Shown here one piece after another: positions 17,608-26,525 of a stretch of DNA of 64,000 nt. The notes beneath the pieces were generated by a model. That model was not told where the DNA came from. It saw only the letters and a list, made by a program, of their open reading frames with translations, and did not search any database. The stretch spans positions 62,001 to 126,000 of the forward strand of contig RAYF01000008.1 in NCBI GenBank assembly GCA_003611745.1, in the 5' to 3' direction. Made by a program: the position numbers and the translations under genes. The number at the start of each line of letters is the position of its first letter. Position 1 is the stretch's first letter. Source of the DNA: a bacterium D16-36 (GTDB lineage: Bacteria; Bacillota; Clostridia; Lachnospirales; Lachnospiraceae).

Positions 17608-18870
17608 GTGGAAGAAGATAGAAAGCTGTTGGTGGGAATCGATTTGGGAAAAGAAGTCACGCAGATGCATTGCTTTGATTTTACATCCTATGAGCCTGTT
17701 CCAATAGGCAGAAAAGTGCAGGGAGAGCGTGTATATGAGATTCCAACTGCTCTGGCTGTTAATCCCGAGAGGGGGGAATGGTACTGGGTTGATGAAGAAT
17801 ATGCAAAGAGGGATGGCGTAATCTGCCTGCATTATCTTCTGGCAGATGTAATGAGGGAGGAAATCATTACAGTGGGGCGGTATTCCGTAGAAAGTTATCA
17901 GGTGCTCAAGCGTTTTATTGTAAAGGTACTAAGCCTTCTAAAAGAATATTATCCGGCAGAGATGATCCGGAAGCTTGTGATTACGGTATCAAAGAAGGAG
18001 GACAGGCTGACAGGGTATCTTATCAGGATCTGTGAGGAGATAGGTATTCCTAAGAATGGGATGGTGGTGCAGAATTACCGCCAGAGTTATATGTATTATG
18101 CCATAAGCCAGCCGAAAGAGCTTTGGAATAACAATGTGGGTTTGTTTGAACTGAATCAGAATACGCTTATCTATACTCAGATTAATATTGACCGCAAAAC
18201 GATTCCTTATATTATCGGTGCGGCAAGCAGGGATATATCAGACGGCATAGACTGGGAGGGGTTAGAGCGGGATGGGGATTCGCATATCTCATATGCTTTT
18301 ATCAATGCGGCAAATACAGCGCTCCATAAGCAATTAGTAACTACAGTCTATGTAACGGGAAAGGGCTTTGAAAAATCGTGGGCAAACCATGCGCTGCAGG
18401 AATTATGTGCCGGCAGAAGGGTATTCCGCGGGCAGAATCTTTTTACAAAGGGAGCCTGTTATGCAGCGAGGGAATTGTCTGGGGAGGGCAAGTTAGACCA
18501 TTGCCTTCTTTTGGACGAGGAGATGATTGCATGCAATGTCACAATCCGGCTGTATGGAGATGCTTCCATGCAGGAGGTGGTGCTTGCCAAGGCGGGAAGC
18601 CTTTGGAGTGAGATTGACAGCAGCGTGGATGTGATTCCGGATGATGAGGATGAGATGCAGATTACGATACAGGATGTGCTGAAGCATGAAACTAAGGCAC
18701 ATATGCTTTCACTCAGCGGTTTTGCGGGCAGGGAGAATAAAATGACCCGCTTTACCATTAGGATTCGTTTTGCAGACAGCCATACCTGTATTGTGACGCT
18801 GAAGGATAATGGATTTGGCGAGTTCTGTCCGTCCAGCAACCGCGTATGGGAGAGATATATTACTGTTTAA
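17608..18870 (+). CDS. Hsp70/actin-fold protein, DUF5716-like
   Basis: A 420-residue protein. LLVGIDLGKEVTQ near the N-terminus matches the phosphate-1 loop of the Hsp70/actin/hexokinase ATPase fold. VGLFELNQNTLIY may be a degenerate phosphate-2 loop, and TTVYVTGKGFEKSW resembles the adenosine-binding motif. The last 130 or so residues look beta-rich, recalling an Hsp70 substrate-binding domain. I recall this type as DUF5716, next to DUF5717. GTG 17608 is preferred because GGAGG lies seven bases upstream; an ATG at 17578 would add ten residues but has no good site. Whether it still hydrolyses ATP is uncertain. Confidence 0.65.
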   Translation: MEEDRKLLVGIDLGKEVTQMHCFDFTSYEPVPIGRKVQGERVYEIPTALAVNPERGEWYWVDEEYAKRDGVICLHYLLADVMREEIITVGRYSVESYQVLKRFIVKVLSLLKEYYPAEMIRKLVITVSKKEDRLTGYLIRICEEIGIPKNGMVVQNYRQSYMYYAISQPKELWNNNVGLFELNQNTLIYTQINIDRKTIPYIIGAASRDISDGIDWEGLERDGDSHISYAFINAANTALHKQLVTTVYVTGKGFEKSWANHALQELCAGRRVFRGQNLFTKGACYAARELSGEGKLDHCLLLDEEMIACNVTIRLYGDASMQEVVLAKAGSLWSEIDSSVDVIPDDEDEMQITIQDVLKHETKAHMLSLSGFAGRENKMTRFTIRIRFADSHTCIVTLKDNGFGEFCPSSNRVWERYITV

Positions 18871-18920
18871 TGTAGTTTTGACTATTTGGGGCCGTGTAAT
18901 ATGCGGCATGGAGGGTTACC

Positions 18921-19760
18921 ATGGGAAAATTAATTCAGTGCAGCAGCCCGATTGCAAAGAAACCCTATCATTTCCGGCTGACAAAGACAAATGTCTATTC
19001 GATAGAGGAGGTCTGTTATTATATCAGGCATAATATTTATATGATGCAGGAAGAGGTGTTTGACAGGGAATTTGCCATGTGGATACGTTCGGAGCTTCAT
19101 ATGGACAAGACGGCGGATAAGCTGGACCGCTTGATACAGGACCATCACAATATTAAAGATATTGTCGTGACAATCTGCTGTAGCTGTGATTATTATGAGG
19201 AAGAGGAGATTCATGATCTGATACAGATAATGGACGAGACAACACAGCTGCCGAAGTATGCCAGGCGGAAACTGAAGGGGGATAATTACCTTCGGTGTAA
19301 ATCATATGAAAAAGCGCTTGAGGAGTATGAAAAGATTTTTGAGAGCGATGAGATTCTGCAGGCGGATATTAAAGTTTATGGCGACTTGTTCCATAATATG
19401 GGGGTTGCCTATGTGAATATGGGGGAATTTCATAAGGCGTCGGAATTGTTTTTAAAAGCATATGAAAAAAACGGCAGGGATGGTTCTCTGGCACAGTGCC
19501 TTTTTGCGCTCCGCCTCTGTAAAGATGTGGAGACATTTAAAAAGCTTATCCGGGATTTGGAGATATCGGAAGAAAAGCAGGGCATTTGGGAGAAAGAATA
19601 CCAGAGGGCAGTGGAGAACAGTACGCTCAGCAAAGCCTCAAAGCAGATTGAAAGGCTTAGGGAACTGGCTAGGAACGGTTCAGTCGAGGAGTATTACGAT
19701 AAGGTGCGCGGTTACATTGTAGAATGGAAAAATGAGTACCGCAGGCAAATCAGCGTATAA
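18921..19760 (+). CDS. TPR-repeat protein of the DUF5717/Hsp70-like cluster
   Basis: A 279-residue soluble protein. Residues about 118-190 contain TPR-like helix pairs (YLRCKSYEKALEEYEKIFES and HNMGVAYVNMGEFHKASELF). The first 110 residues are unlike anything I know and contain a CCSCDYYEEEE stretch. GGAGG lies seven bases before the ATG. TPR proteins often serve as Hsp70 co-chaperones or scaffolds, which would suit the neighbour, but this is inference. A dispersed repeat copy follows directly after the stop. Confidence 0.7.
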   Translation: MGKLIQCSSPIAKKPYHFRLTKTNVYSIEEVCYYIRHNIYMMQEEVFDREFAMWIRSELHMDKTADKLDRLIQDHHNIKDIVVTICCSCDYYEEEEIHDLIQIMDETTQLPKYARRKLKGDNYLRCKSYEKALEEYEKIFESDEILQADIKVYGDLFHNMGVAYVNMGEFHKASELFLKAYEKNGRDGSLAQCLFALRLCKDVETFKKLIRDLEISEEKQGIWEKEYQRAVENSTLSKASKQIERLRELARNGSVEEYYDKVRGYIVEWKNEYRRQISV

Positions 19761-19762
19761 GG

Positions 19763-19831
19763 TATATTAGGAAAGTTCTTGGTGTGTGGCGGTGCACGCT
19801 CTAGGGCACAAGCGAAGTCTGTGCCCTTTTT
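19763..19831 (+). repeat. Dispersed hairpin repeat, copy 1 (lacking the variable hairpin)
   Basis: Starts TATATTAGGAAAGTT and ends in the hairpin AGGGCACA (19803-19810), loop AGCGAAGTC, TGTGCCCT (19820-19827) plus four T. The same hairpin, loop included, occurs at 53212-53236 (opposite strand) and 62783-62807. This copy lacks the additional variable hairpin found in the other two. In this orientation it could end transcription between the TPR gene and the next gene. Confidence 0.75.
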
Positions 19832-19868
19832 GAAGGTCTTAATCAGAAATAATGAAAAGGTGGAGAAT

Positions 19869-21146
19869 ATGGCATTTTGGAATAGAAGAAAAAAGAGGCT
19901 GCAGGAAGAGAATGAGAGACTGGAACAGGAAGCCAGAAGGCGGTTAGACGAGCTAAGGGAGCAGAAGAGGGCGGCTAAAAATAAGGATTTACAGAAAACC
20001 GGAGATTTATTTCAGACCGGGGATACGGATAAGGCTGCTGCGGAATACCAGCCGGAGGTTGTCAAGCCGGCACATAAAGAGGATCAGAAGCGTTATGTGA
20101 AGGAGTGCTGCCAGGCAATACAGGAAGTGGATCGTCAGATTGTGGGAATCAGGGAGGAATATCAGGAAGTGACGAATTCCCTGATGGACATTCAGAAGAT
20201 TGACAGGATGGAAGGGGAGGAGCACCGGGCACTGCTGAATACTGCCAGAAGCATTGTGAAGCTGACAAAGGAGCGCAGCCAGTATAAGAACCGCAACCTC
20301 ACGATATCTGATGCAGTAATCCGCCGCTTTGAGCCTTACGAAAATGACTTGGTAGATGAAATAAAGAAAATGTATGATGCGGAGGCCTATCAGAATGCCC
20401 TTGACGGCGATTTGGACAAGCTGCATGAGGAAAAGAAAAAATTGCGTGTGGAGAAACAGGAAATTCTAGAGAAGCAGAATGCATTAAAGGGGATGGCAAA
20501 GGTATTGATTGTCCTAATACTTTCATTGTTTGTGCTTTTTATGGTGATTTATTATGCACTGGATGTGGATATGACATTTCCCTATCTTGGCACCATTCTT
20601 CTGGCGGCAGTCTCATCGACCATTATTTTTCTGGAATCAAACAGGAACCGCAGGGATATGGCACTCTCGGAGCGAAAGATGGATAAGGCCATCAGCCTGT
20701 TAAACAGGGTGAAGATAAAATGTGTCAATAACCTGAATCTTCTGGGGTATAACAGGCAGAAATTCGGCGTGGCAGATGCCGCAGAGTTTGAGCGGTATTG
20801 GAATGAGTATGTCAGGGCGAAGGAGTATGAGAGGCGGTTCCGTGAGAATACAGAGCAGTTAAATTACTGTTGTGATGAATTAGTTGCTATGTTAAAGGCG
20901 CAGGAAGTGCGTGACTGCGATATCTGGATTGGCCAGGTGTTAGCTATTGCTGATAAACGTGAGATGGTTGAAATCCGCCATAAACTCAATGCCCAGCGCC
21001 AGATTCTCCGCGACCGCATTGAGTATAATGAGAATGTAAAGAAGGATTATGTTCAGGGCATTGACGCGATAATAAAAGAAAATCCGGAAAACAAAGAAGA
21101 AATCCTTAAAATTGTGGAAAGCTATCAAATAGGGGGAGAGGAATAG
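19869..21146 (+). CDS. Coiled-coil membrane protein of unknown function
   Basis: A 425-residue protein, mostly long charged helices with a heptad look (residues 1-60, 85-210, 255-425), interrupted by two adjacent transmembrane helices at about 215-236 (VLIVLILSLFVLFMVIYYAL) and 242-260. Both ends are therefore expected in the cytoplasm with a tight hairpin in the membrane. ATG 19869 follows AAGGTGGAG; an in-frame ATG at 19779 would translate through the repeat element and is unlikely. It probably anchors the cluster's complex to the membrane; no known family is recognised. Confidence 0.65.
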   Translation: MAFWNRRKKRLQEENERLEQEARRRLDELREQKRAAKNKDLQKTGDLFQTGDTDKAAAEYQPEVVKPAHKEDQKRYVKECCQAIQEVDRQIVGIREEYQEVTNSLMDIQKIDRMEGEEHRALLNTARSIVKLTKERSQYKNRNLTISDAVIRRFEPYENDLVDEIKKMYDAEAYQNALDGDLDKLHEEKKKLRVEKQEILEKQNALKGMAKVLIVLILSLFVLFMVIYYALDVDMTFPYLGTILLAAVSSTIIFLESNRNRRDMALSERKMDKAISLLNRVKIKCVNNLNLLGYNRQKFGVADAAEFERYWNEYVRAKEYERRFRENTEQLNYCCDELVAMLKAQEVRDCDIWIGQVLAIADKREMVEIRHKLNAQRQILRDRIEYNENVKKDYVQGIDAIIKENPENKEEILKIVESYQIGGEE

Positions 21147-21173
21147 CCTGATATGGAAATTTGAAAATTAGAC

Positions 21174-21202
21174 TTGACACAGTGCTGTATCTGTGGTATT
21201 GT
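21174..21202 (+). promoter_or_regulatory. Sigma-A promoter of the infC-rpmI-rplT operon
   Basis: A perfect TTGACA (21174-21179), a 17-base spacer and TATTGT (21197-21202). The transcript would have a leader of about 255 bases before infC. Confidence 0.75.
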
Positions 21203-21462
21203 AATCATTGTTGCGTGAGCAGCCAGAGCAAAGCAGAGTTATCCACTCTCACCTTAGCACGAGTAAGTGACTTGGGTTTTATTGATAAAGTATATTTGTA
21301 TAAATGTAATTTCGATAAACGTGGATTTTTCTGTGATCCGCGTTTTCTTTCGTTTTTAGGGAGATTTCTGGCAGGTTTCCGCAGTGCTTTCTTGGTTTTA
21401 AGAGGACTAAGATCAGGAAAGAAGGAGTATAAAAATGATAAAAAATTTGGAGGTGTACTACC
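21203..21462 (+). promoter_or_regulatory. Long infC leader with attenuator-like hairpin (L20-leader type)
   Basis: This leader contains a hairpin with arms ACGTGGAT (21319-21326) and ATCCGCGT (21336-21343) followed by TTTTCTTTCGTTTTT, a plausible intrinsic terminator well before the coding region. In Bacillus the same operon is controlled by L20 binding to its leader and premature termination; the position fits, but I cannot confirm the L20-binding fold by eye. Confidence 0.6.
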
Positions 21463-21969
21463 ATTAGCGAGTTAATGATTAATGAGAGGATTAGGGACAA
21501 AGAGGTTCGTGTGATTGGTCAGGATGGAGAGCAGTTAGGCATTATGTCGTCCAGAGATGCTATGAAACTTGCGAGGGAAGCAGAGCTTGACTTGGTTAAA
21601 ATTGCTCCGACTGCAAAGCCGCCGGTATGTAAAATTATTGATTACGGCAAGTACCGTTATGAACTTGCACGTAAGGAAAAAGAGGCAAAGAAAAAGCAGA
21701 GGACGATGGAAGTCAAGGAAGTACGTCTTTCTCCAAATATCGACAAAAATGATTTGAATACAAAAGCGAATCAGGCAAGGAAATTTCTTACGAAGGGAGA
21801 CAAGGTCAAAGTCACACTTCGTTTCCGGGGGCGTGAGATGGCCCATGTAAATTACAGCAAGCAGATTTTAGACAGCTTCTGCGAGATGCTTGAGGATGTT
21901 GCGGTAGTGGATAAAAAGCCAAAAATGGAAGGCAGAAGTATGGTAATGTTCTTATCAGAAAAGCGTTAG
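21463..21969 (+). CDS. infC: Translation initiation factor IF-3
   Basis: About 168 residues. It binds the 30S subunit, keeps subunits apart and checks the start codon and initiator tRNA. The N-domain reads INERIRDKEVRVIGQDGEQLG, and the C-domain has the typical KVTLRFRGREMAH and EMLEDVAVVDKKPKMEGR segments. GGAGGT (21449-21454) is eight bases before an in-frame ATT at 21463, whereas ATG 21475 is 20 bases away from it; so ATT is the likely start, giving (M)SELMINERIRD. An unusual AUU start is known for infC in E. coli and some Bacilli, where it lets IF-3 repress its own translation. Confidence 0.9.
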   Translation: MSELMINERIRDKEVRVIGQDGEQLGIMSSRDAMKLAREAELDLVKIAPTAKPPVCKIIDYGKYRYELARKEKEAKKKQRTMEVKEVRLSPNIDKNDLNTKANQARKFLTKGDKVKVTLRFRGREMAHVNYSKQILDSFCEMLEDVAVVDKKPKMEGRSMVMFLSEKR

Positions 21970-22055
21970 TAAAGTTTTGCCTGTTCTGACAGGCGAGTCT
22001 TTCAGAGGGATGTTTATTCCTGATATATAAGCAAAACATTAAGGAGGAAAATATT

Positions 22056-22253
22056 ATGCCAAAATTGAAGACAAAACGTGCGGCAGCAAAGCGTTATAAG
22101 GTTACAGGAACAGGTAAGATTATGAGAATGAAGGCAAATAAGAGCCACATTTTAAATAAGAAATCTACCAAGAGGAAAAGGAATCTGAGAAAGCAGAGAG
22201 AGATGGATGCAACAAATGTCAAGGTTGCAAGAAAGTTAATACCATATAAATAA
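22056..22253 (+). CDS. rpmI: 50S ribosomal protein L35
   Basis: A 65-residue, very basic protein beginning [18 protein letters not shown] and containing [17 protein letters not shown], the usual L35 sequence and length. AGGAGG lies eight bases ahead of the ATG. It stands between infC and rplT, the conserved order of this operon. Confidence 0.97.
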   Translation: MPKLKTKRAAAKRYKVTGTGKIMRMKANKSHILNKKSTKRKRNLRKQREMDATNVKVARKLIPYK

Positions 22254-22271
22254 TAAAGGAGGAAAGTAAAG

Positions 22272-22628
22272 ATGGCACGTGTTAAAGGCGGTTTGAATGC
22301 AAAAAAGAAACACAATAGAGTATTGAAGCTTGCGAAGGGTTACAGAGGAGCAAGATCTAAGCAGTATAGAGTAGCAAAACAGTCTGTAATGAGGGCTCTT
22401 GCTTCTTCCTTTTCAGGAAGAAAGGAAAGAAAGAGACAGTTCAGGAGTCTGTGGATTGCACGTATTAACGCTGCAGCCAGGCTCAATGGGCTTTCTTACA
22501 GTAAATTTATGCATGGATTAAAATTAGCTGAGATTGATATCAATAGAAAGATGCTTTCAGAGATGGCAATCAGTGATCCGGAAGGATTCGCATCATTAGT
22601 AGAAACGGCAAAATCCAAGATTGCATAG
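22272..22628 (+). CDS. rplT: 50S ribosomal protein L20
   Basis: A 118-residue protein beginning [24 protein letters not shown], with [22 protein letters not shown] as in L20. It is needed early in 50S assembly and, in Bacilli, represses this operon through the infC leader. AAAGGAGG precedes the ATG. No terminator follows; the valS T-box begins within a few bases of the stop codon. Confidence 0.97.
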   Translation: MARVKGGLNAKKKHNRVLKLAKGYRGARSKQYRVAKQSVMRALASSFSGRKERKRQFRSLWIARINAAARLNGLSYSKFMHGLKLAEIDINRKMLSEMAISDPEGFASLVETAKSKIA

Positions 22629-22631
22629 TTC

Positions 22632-22839
22632 TATGACGAAGAGGAGTACATGCACAAATCTTGCAGAGAGGGCGGTTCGCAGGCTGTAAGGCCGCCTAAG
22701 TAGTTTGGCGTGGAAGGTAGCTTCTGAGAAATATCGGTTCATCCCGTTATCGATGATAGAGAGATGGCTTGTACAAGCTGTCGGAATCAAAGGTGGTACC
22801 GCGTTTATTCGCCCTTTGCCGTAAGGCAGAGGGCTTTTT
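22632..22839 (+). promoter_or_regulatory. T-box riboswitch of valS
   Basis: The region carries the T-box core AAAGGTGGTACCGCG (22789-22803), which pairs with the acceptor end of uncharged tRNA, then the terminator GCCCTTTGCC/GGCAGAGGGC (22811-22834) followed by five T. Upstream is an AGAGAG element and a long stem. The stretch GGAAGGTAGCTTCTGAG suggests GUA (valine) as the specifier codon, in accord with the valS gene behind it; the exact specifier loop is not proven here. Uncharged tRNA-Val would stabilise the antiterminator and turn valS on. Confidence 0.88.
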
Positions 22840-22945
22840 GTATTACAGGAAGAGCCGGCAGCCGTGGGCGGTATGAGGCTTTCCTGATTATATGGCACAA
22901 AAATCGGCAGATACGGCTGCCGGCAATGTAGAAAGGAAGATGTTT

Positions 22946-25591
22946 ATGGCAAAGGAATTAGAAAAAAATTATAATCCTGCGGACATAGAAAAGAGGACGT
23001 ATGACAAGTGGCAGGAGAGGAAGTATTTCCATGCAGAAGTAAACCGGGAGAAAAAACCGTTTACGATTGTTATGCCGCCACCTAATATTACCGGGCAACT
23101 CCACATGGGGCATGCGTTGGACAATACGCTGCAGGATATTTTAATACGTTTCAAGAGAATGCAGGGGTATGAGGCACTCTGGGTACCTGGGACAGACCAT
23201 GCTTCGATTGCAACGGAAGCAAAAGTTGTGGAGAAATTAAAAGAAGAGGGGATTTCTAAAGAGGAGATTGGCAGGGAGAAGTTTCTGGAACATGTCTGGG
23301 ACTGGAAAAAGCAGTACGGCGGACGTATTGTGGAGCAGTTAAAGAAAATCGGCTCCTCCTGTGATTGGGACAGGGAGCGCTTTACGATGGACGAGGGCTG
23401 TAATAGGGCCGTAAAAGAGGTCTTTGTCAAATTATACAACAAAGACTTAATATATAGGGGCGAACGGATTATCAACTGGTGCCCGCACTGCCTGACTTCG
23501 ATTTCCGACGCCGAGGTTGAGTATGAGGATCAGGCCGGTTCTTTCTGGCACTTGCGCTATAAGACTACGGATGGTACAGGTTATATTGATCTGGCAACCA
23601 CGCGGCCGGAGACGCTCTTAGGGGATACTGCGGTGGCTGTAAACCCTAAAGATGAACGTTATAAAGATATGGTAGGAAAGACGTTGGATCTTCCACTTGT
23701 ACACCGCCATATCCCAATTGTTGCGGATGATTATGTTGATATGGAGTTTGGTACCGGTGTTGTAAAAATCACCCCGGCACATGACCCAAATGACTTTGAG
23801 GTAGGGCTCCGCCATAATCTGGAGATTATCAATGTACTGACGGAAGATGCAAAAATCGTGGAGGATTATCCAAAATATGCGGGGATGGACCGTTATGAAG
23901 CGCGTAAAGCTATTGTCGCAGATTTGGAGGCGGAGGGGGCGCTGCTTAAAGTCGAACCGCATAACCATAACGTTGGGACTTGTTACCGCTGTGGGACGAC
24001 AGTGGAGCCTCGCGTATCAAAGCAGTGGTTTGTAAAAATGGAGGATTTGGCCAAGCCTGCGATTGAGGCAGTGAAAAAGGGAGATACGAAATTTGTGCCG
24101 CCTCATTTTGATAAAACCTATTACCATTGGCTGGAGGGAATCCGTGACTGGTGTATTTCCAGACAGCTCTGGTGGGGGCATCAGATTCCGGCATTTTATT
24201 GTGATGATTGTGGCGAGATGATAGTGACAAAGGAGGAAAATGCTGTCTGCCCGAAATGTGGAAAGCCGATGCGTCAGGATCCGGATACTCTGGACACATG
24301 GTTCTCATCTGCATTGTGGCCGTTCTCGACGCTTGGCTGGCCGGACAAGACAGAGGAATTAGATTATTTTTACCCAACCAGTACGCTGGTGACTGGTTAT
24401 GATATTATTTTCTTCTGGGTAATCCGCATGATGTTTTCAGGTCTGGAGCATACAGGCAGTGTTCCGTTTGATACTGTTCTGATACATGGCCTGGTACGTG
24501 ATTCGCAGGGGCGCAAGATGAGCAAGTCGCTTGGCAATGGCATTGACCCGTTGGAGGTAATTGATAAATATGGTGCAGATGCGCTGCGTTTTACTCTGGT
24601 GACAGGCAATGCGCCGGGAAATGACATGCGTTTTTACTGGGAGCGTGTGGAGGCAAGCCGCAACTTTGCAAATAAAGTCTGGAATGCGTCGCGCTTTATT
24701 ATGATGCATCTGGGCGATGCGGAAATTACAGAACCGGCAGAGGGCGAACTGGAGGTGATTGACAGGTGGATTTTGTCGGCTGTCAATACGCTGGCAGAAG
24801 AAGTAACAGATAATATGGAAAAATATGAGTTAGGGATTGCCGTGCAGAAGATTAATGACTTTATCTGGACAGAATTCTGCGATTGGTATATTGAGCTTGT
24901 CAAGCCAAGGCTTTTCCAGAAAGAGGAGAACAAGGCATCTGCAAATGCAGCATTCTGGACATTGAAAACAGTACTGATTGATTCCCTAAAACTGCTCCAT
25001 CCATTTATGCCGTTTATTACGGAAGAAATTTTCTGTACACTACAGTCAGAGGAAGAATCTATAATGATTTCTAACTGGCCGGAATATAAGGCGGGATGGA
25101 ATGATGAAGAGGCAGAGCAGTCGGTGGAGTTGATGAAGAATCTTATTCGTGGAATCCGTAACCTGCGCACAGAAATGAATGTAGCGCCTTCAAGGAAGGC
25201 GAAAGTGTACCTTGTGGCAGATGATGAAACAGCCTGTGATACATTGAAACAGCTGGAGGATGCGTACCGTCATATGATATCAGCTTCTGAGGTGGTTGTG
25301 CGGATGGATAAAACAGGCATTGAGGATAACGCAGTATCTGTTGTAATTGACAAGGCAACCATTTATATGCCGCTTGCTGACCTGATTGATTTTGAGAAGG
25401 AGCGTGAGCGTCTGACAAAAGAGAAGAAGAGGCTTGAGGGTGAATTAAAGCGTGTCAATGGGATGCTTGGCAATGAGAAGTTTATGAGCAAAGCGCCGGA
25501 AGCTAAGATTGCAGAGGAGAAAGAAAAGCTTGCCAGATATGAGAGCATGATGGCGAAGGTGGAAGAAGAGCTGGAGGCTCTGGGAAGGTAG
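22946..25591 (+). CDS. valS: Valine--tRNA ligase
   Basis: An 881-residue class I aminoacyl-tRNA synthetase. HIGH motif is HMGH (53-56) in PPPNITGQLHMGHAL; KMSKS begins at K524 in GRKMSKSLGNG; the editing domain contains TTRPETLLGDTAVAV. Zinc-binding CxxC pairs (CYRCGTTVE, CDDCGE, CPKCGK) and a C-terminal coiled coil (last 70 residues) are in place as in bacterial ValRS. ATG 22946 follows AAGGAAG at good spacing; the frame is open to 22892 but that extension overlaps the leader. Expression is controlled by the T-box upstream. Confidence 0.97.
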   Translation: MAKELEKNYNPADIEKRTYDKWQERKYFHAEVNREKKPFTIVMPPPNITGQLHMGHALDNTLQDILIRFKRMQGYEALWVPGTDHASIATEAKVVEKLKEEGISKEEIGREKFLEHVWDWKKQYGGRIVEQLKKIGSSCDWDRERFTMDEGCNRAVKEVFVKLYNKDLIYRGERIINWCPHCLTSISDAEVEYEDQAGSFWHLRYKTTDGTGYIDLATTRPETLLGDTAVAVNPKDERYKDMVGKTLDLPLVHRHIPIVADDYVDMEFGTGVVKITPAHDPNDFEVGLRHNLEIINVLTEDAKIVEDYPKYAGMDRYEARKAIVADLEAEGALLKVEPHNHNVGTCYRCGTTVEPRVSKQWFVKMEDLAKPAIEAVKKGDTKFVPPHFDKTYYHWLEGIRDWCISRQLWWGHQIPAFYCDDCGEMIVTKEENAVCPKCGKPMRQDPDTLDTWFSSALWPFSTLGWPDKTEELDYFYPTSTLVTGYDIIFFWVIRMMFSGLEHTGSVPFDTVLIHGLVRDSQGRKMSKSLGNGIDPLEVIDKYGADALRFTLVTGNAPGNDMRFYWERVEASRNFANKVWNASRFIMMHLGDAEITEPAEGELEVIDRWILSAVNTLAEEVTDNMEKYELGIAVQKINDFIWTEFCDWYIELVKPRLFQKEENKASANAAFWTLKTVLIDSLKLLHPFMPFITEEIFCTLQSEEESIMISNWPEYKAGWNDEEAEQSVELMKNLIRGIRNLRTEMNVAPSRKAKVYLVADDETACDTLKQLEDAYRHMISASEVVVRMDKTGIEDNAVSVVIDKATIYMPLADLIDFEKERERLTKEKKRLEGELKRVNGMLGNEKFMSKAPEAKIAEEKEKLARYESMMAKVEEELEALGR

Positions 25592-25655
25592 CAGGATAAA
25601 AATTTATTCTGCGTAAAATCTGTCTACATTTAACCGCCGTAGTAATATTAAAAAA

Positions 25656-25691
25656 TACCCCCGGTACTACAAATGGTAGTGTCCGGGGGTA
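25656..25691 (-). terminator. Hairpin between convergent valS and the minus-strand gene
   Basis: TACCCCCGGTACTAC (25656-25670) pairs with 25676-25691 with one bulge. On the minus strand six T follow at once, so it is a standard terminator for the 186-residue gene; on the plus strand the hairpin may also stop valS transcripts but lacks a T-run. Confidence 0.75.
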
Positions 25692-25709
25692 AAATATTAT
25701 ATGAATCTT

Positions 25710-26267
25710 TTAAATGATAGAATCTACCAAAACCTTATTCTCAGGAAGGTAAATTTCAGGAATAATATGGTTTTCGGAACCAAAATTATGTTTTGCAAAG
25801 GTACTGCACACAAAATCATATGTAGCCTGTGTATATTTCAGCGAAAGAGAGTGTGCAATCTGGCTGAAATAGGAAGGCGGAATGGAGAAGCCCCACTCTG
25901 CAGTGCTATCCTGATCAAATGAATTTGGTGTCAGGATATGAATCTCTTCTGTAGTTGTGTTATAGATAGATAATTCGATAAAATTCGTCTCAGAATTGAT
26001 ACTGCAGCGGAGTTCACATGCTTCATCGCTGTTTGACCTAAACTGAAGATTTTTTAAAACGATTGCTTCAGAATCCTGAAAAGACAGAAAAGAGCTTAAG
26101 GAAAGCCGGTCCTTATCTGTCTTAAACAGCCGAATCAATTTGTCAATGCTGTTCTGGCTCATAACATCGCTGTTTACTGCATTTTTTGATTCGGTAAGGA
26201 ATTTTACTAATGTGTCGATTTCCCGCTGGTTCAAAAGTGAAAAACTTGTATTTTTATCTTTACTCAT
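25710..26267 (-). CDS. Uncharacterised soluble protein, 185 residues
   Basis: No family is recognised. The first 75 residues look helical (NQREIDTLVKFLTESKNAVNS...SIDKLIRLFK), the middle looks beta-rich (LRCSINSETNFIELSIYNTTTEEIHILTP), and there is no signal peptide or membrane segment. GGAGG stands six bases ahead of ATG 26267, so that start is preferred over the adjacent ATG at 26270. It has its own good promoter and terminator and so is a single-gene unit convergent with valS. Confidence 0.75.
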   Translation of the reverse strand: MSKDKNTSFSLLNQREIDTLVKFLTESKNAVNSDVMSQNSIDKLIRLFKTDKDRLSLSSFLSFQDSEAIVLKNLQFRSNSDEACELRCSINSETNFIELSIYNTTTEEIHILTPNSFDQDSTAEWGFSIPPSYFSQIAHSLSLKYTQATYDFVCSTFAKHNFGSENHIIPEIYLPENKVLVDSII

Positions 26268-26366
26268 CATATACCTCCTTGCTACCGGAGATTATTAAAA
26301 CATCCGGAATATTTTATTTTTTTATTTTTGCCGCGAACGGACAGAAATCAATATTCACCTTTTAAT

Positions 26367-26395
26367 AGTATACCGAATTTTTGTCATTCTTTCAA
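26367..26395 (-). promoter_or_regulatory. Sigma-A promoter of the 185-residue gene
   Basis: Minus strand: TTGAAA (26390-26395), a 17-base spacer and TATACT (26367-26372). It is about 100 bases upstream of the ATG; the leader between is very A+T-rich with no clear structure. Confidence 0.65.
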
Positions 26396-26525
26396 GTATG
26401 AGTGTGATATCTTTCATTATTTTTTCTGAATTTTAGATAATAATTTGAGAACATAAGGAAAAACTATTCATTACATAAATGTAGAAATACAAAAGGGTCA
26501 GTGATACCGGAATGGGAGGTGTATT

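Noticed and set aside
24634-25170. A 178-codon minus-strand frame inside valS
   Set aside because: It lies opposite the conserved anticodon-binding part of ValRS and lacks a ribosome binding site or familiar motif.
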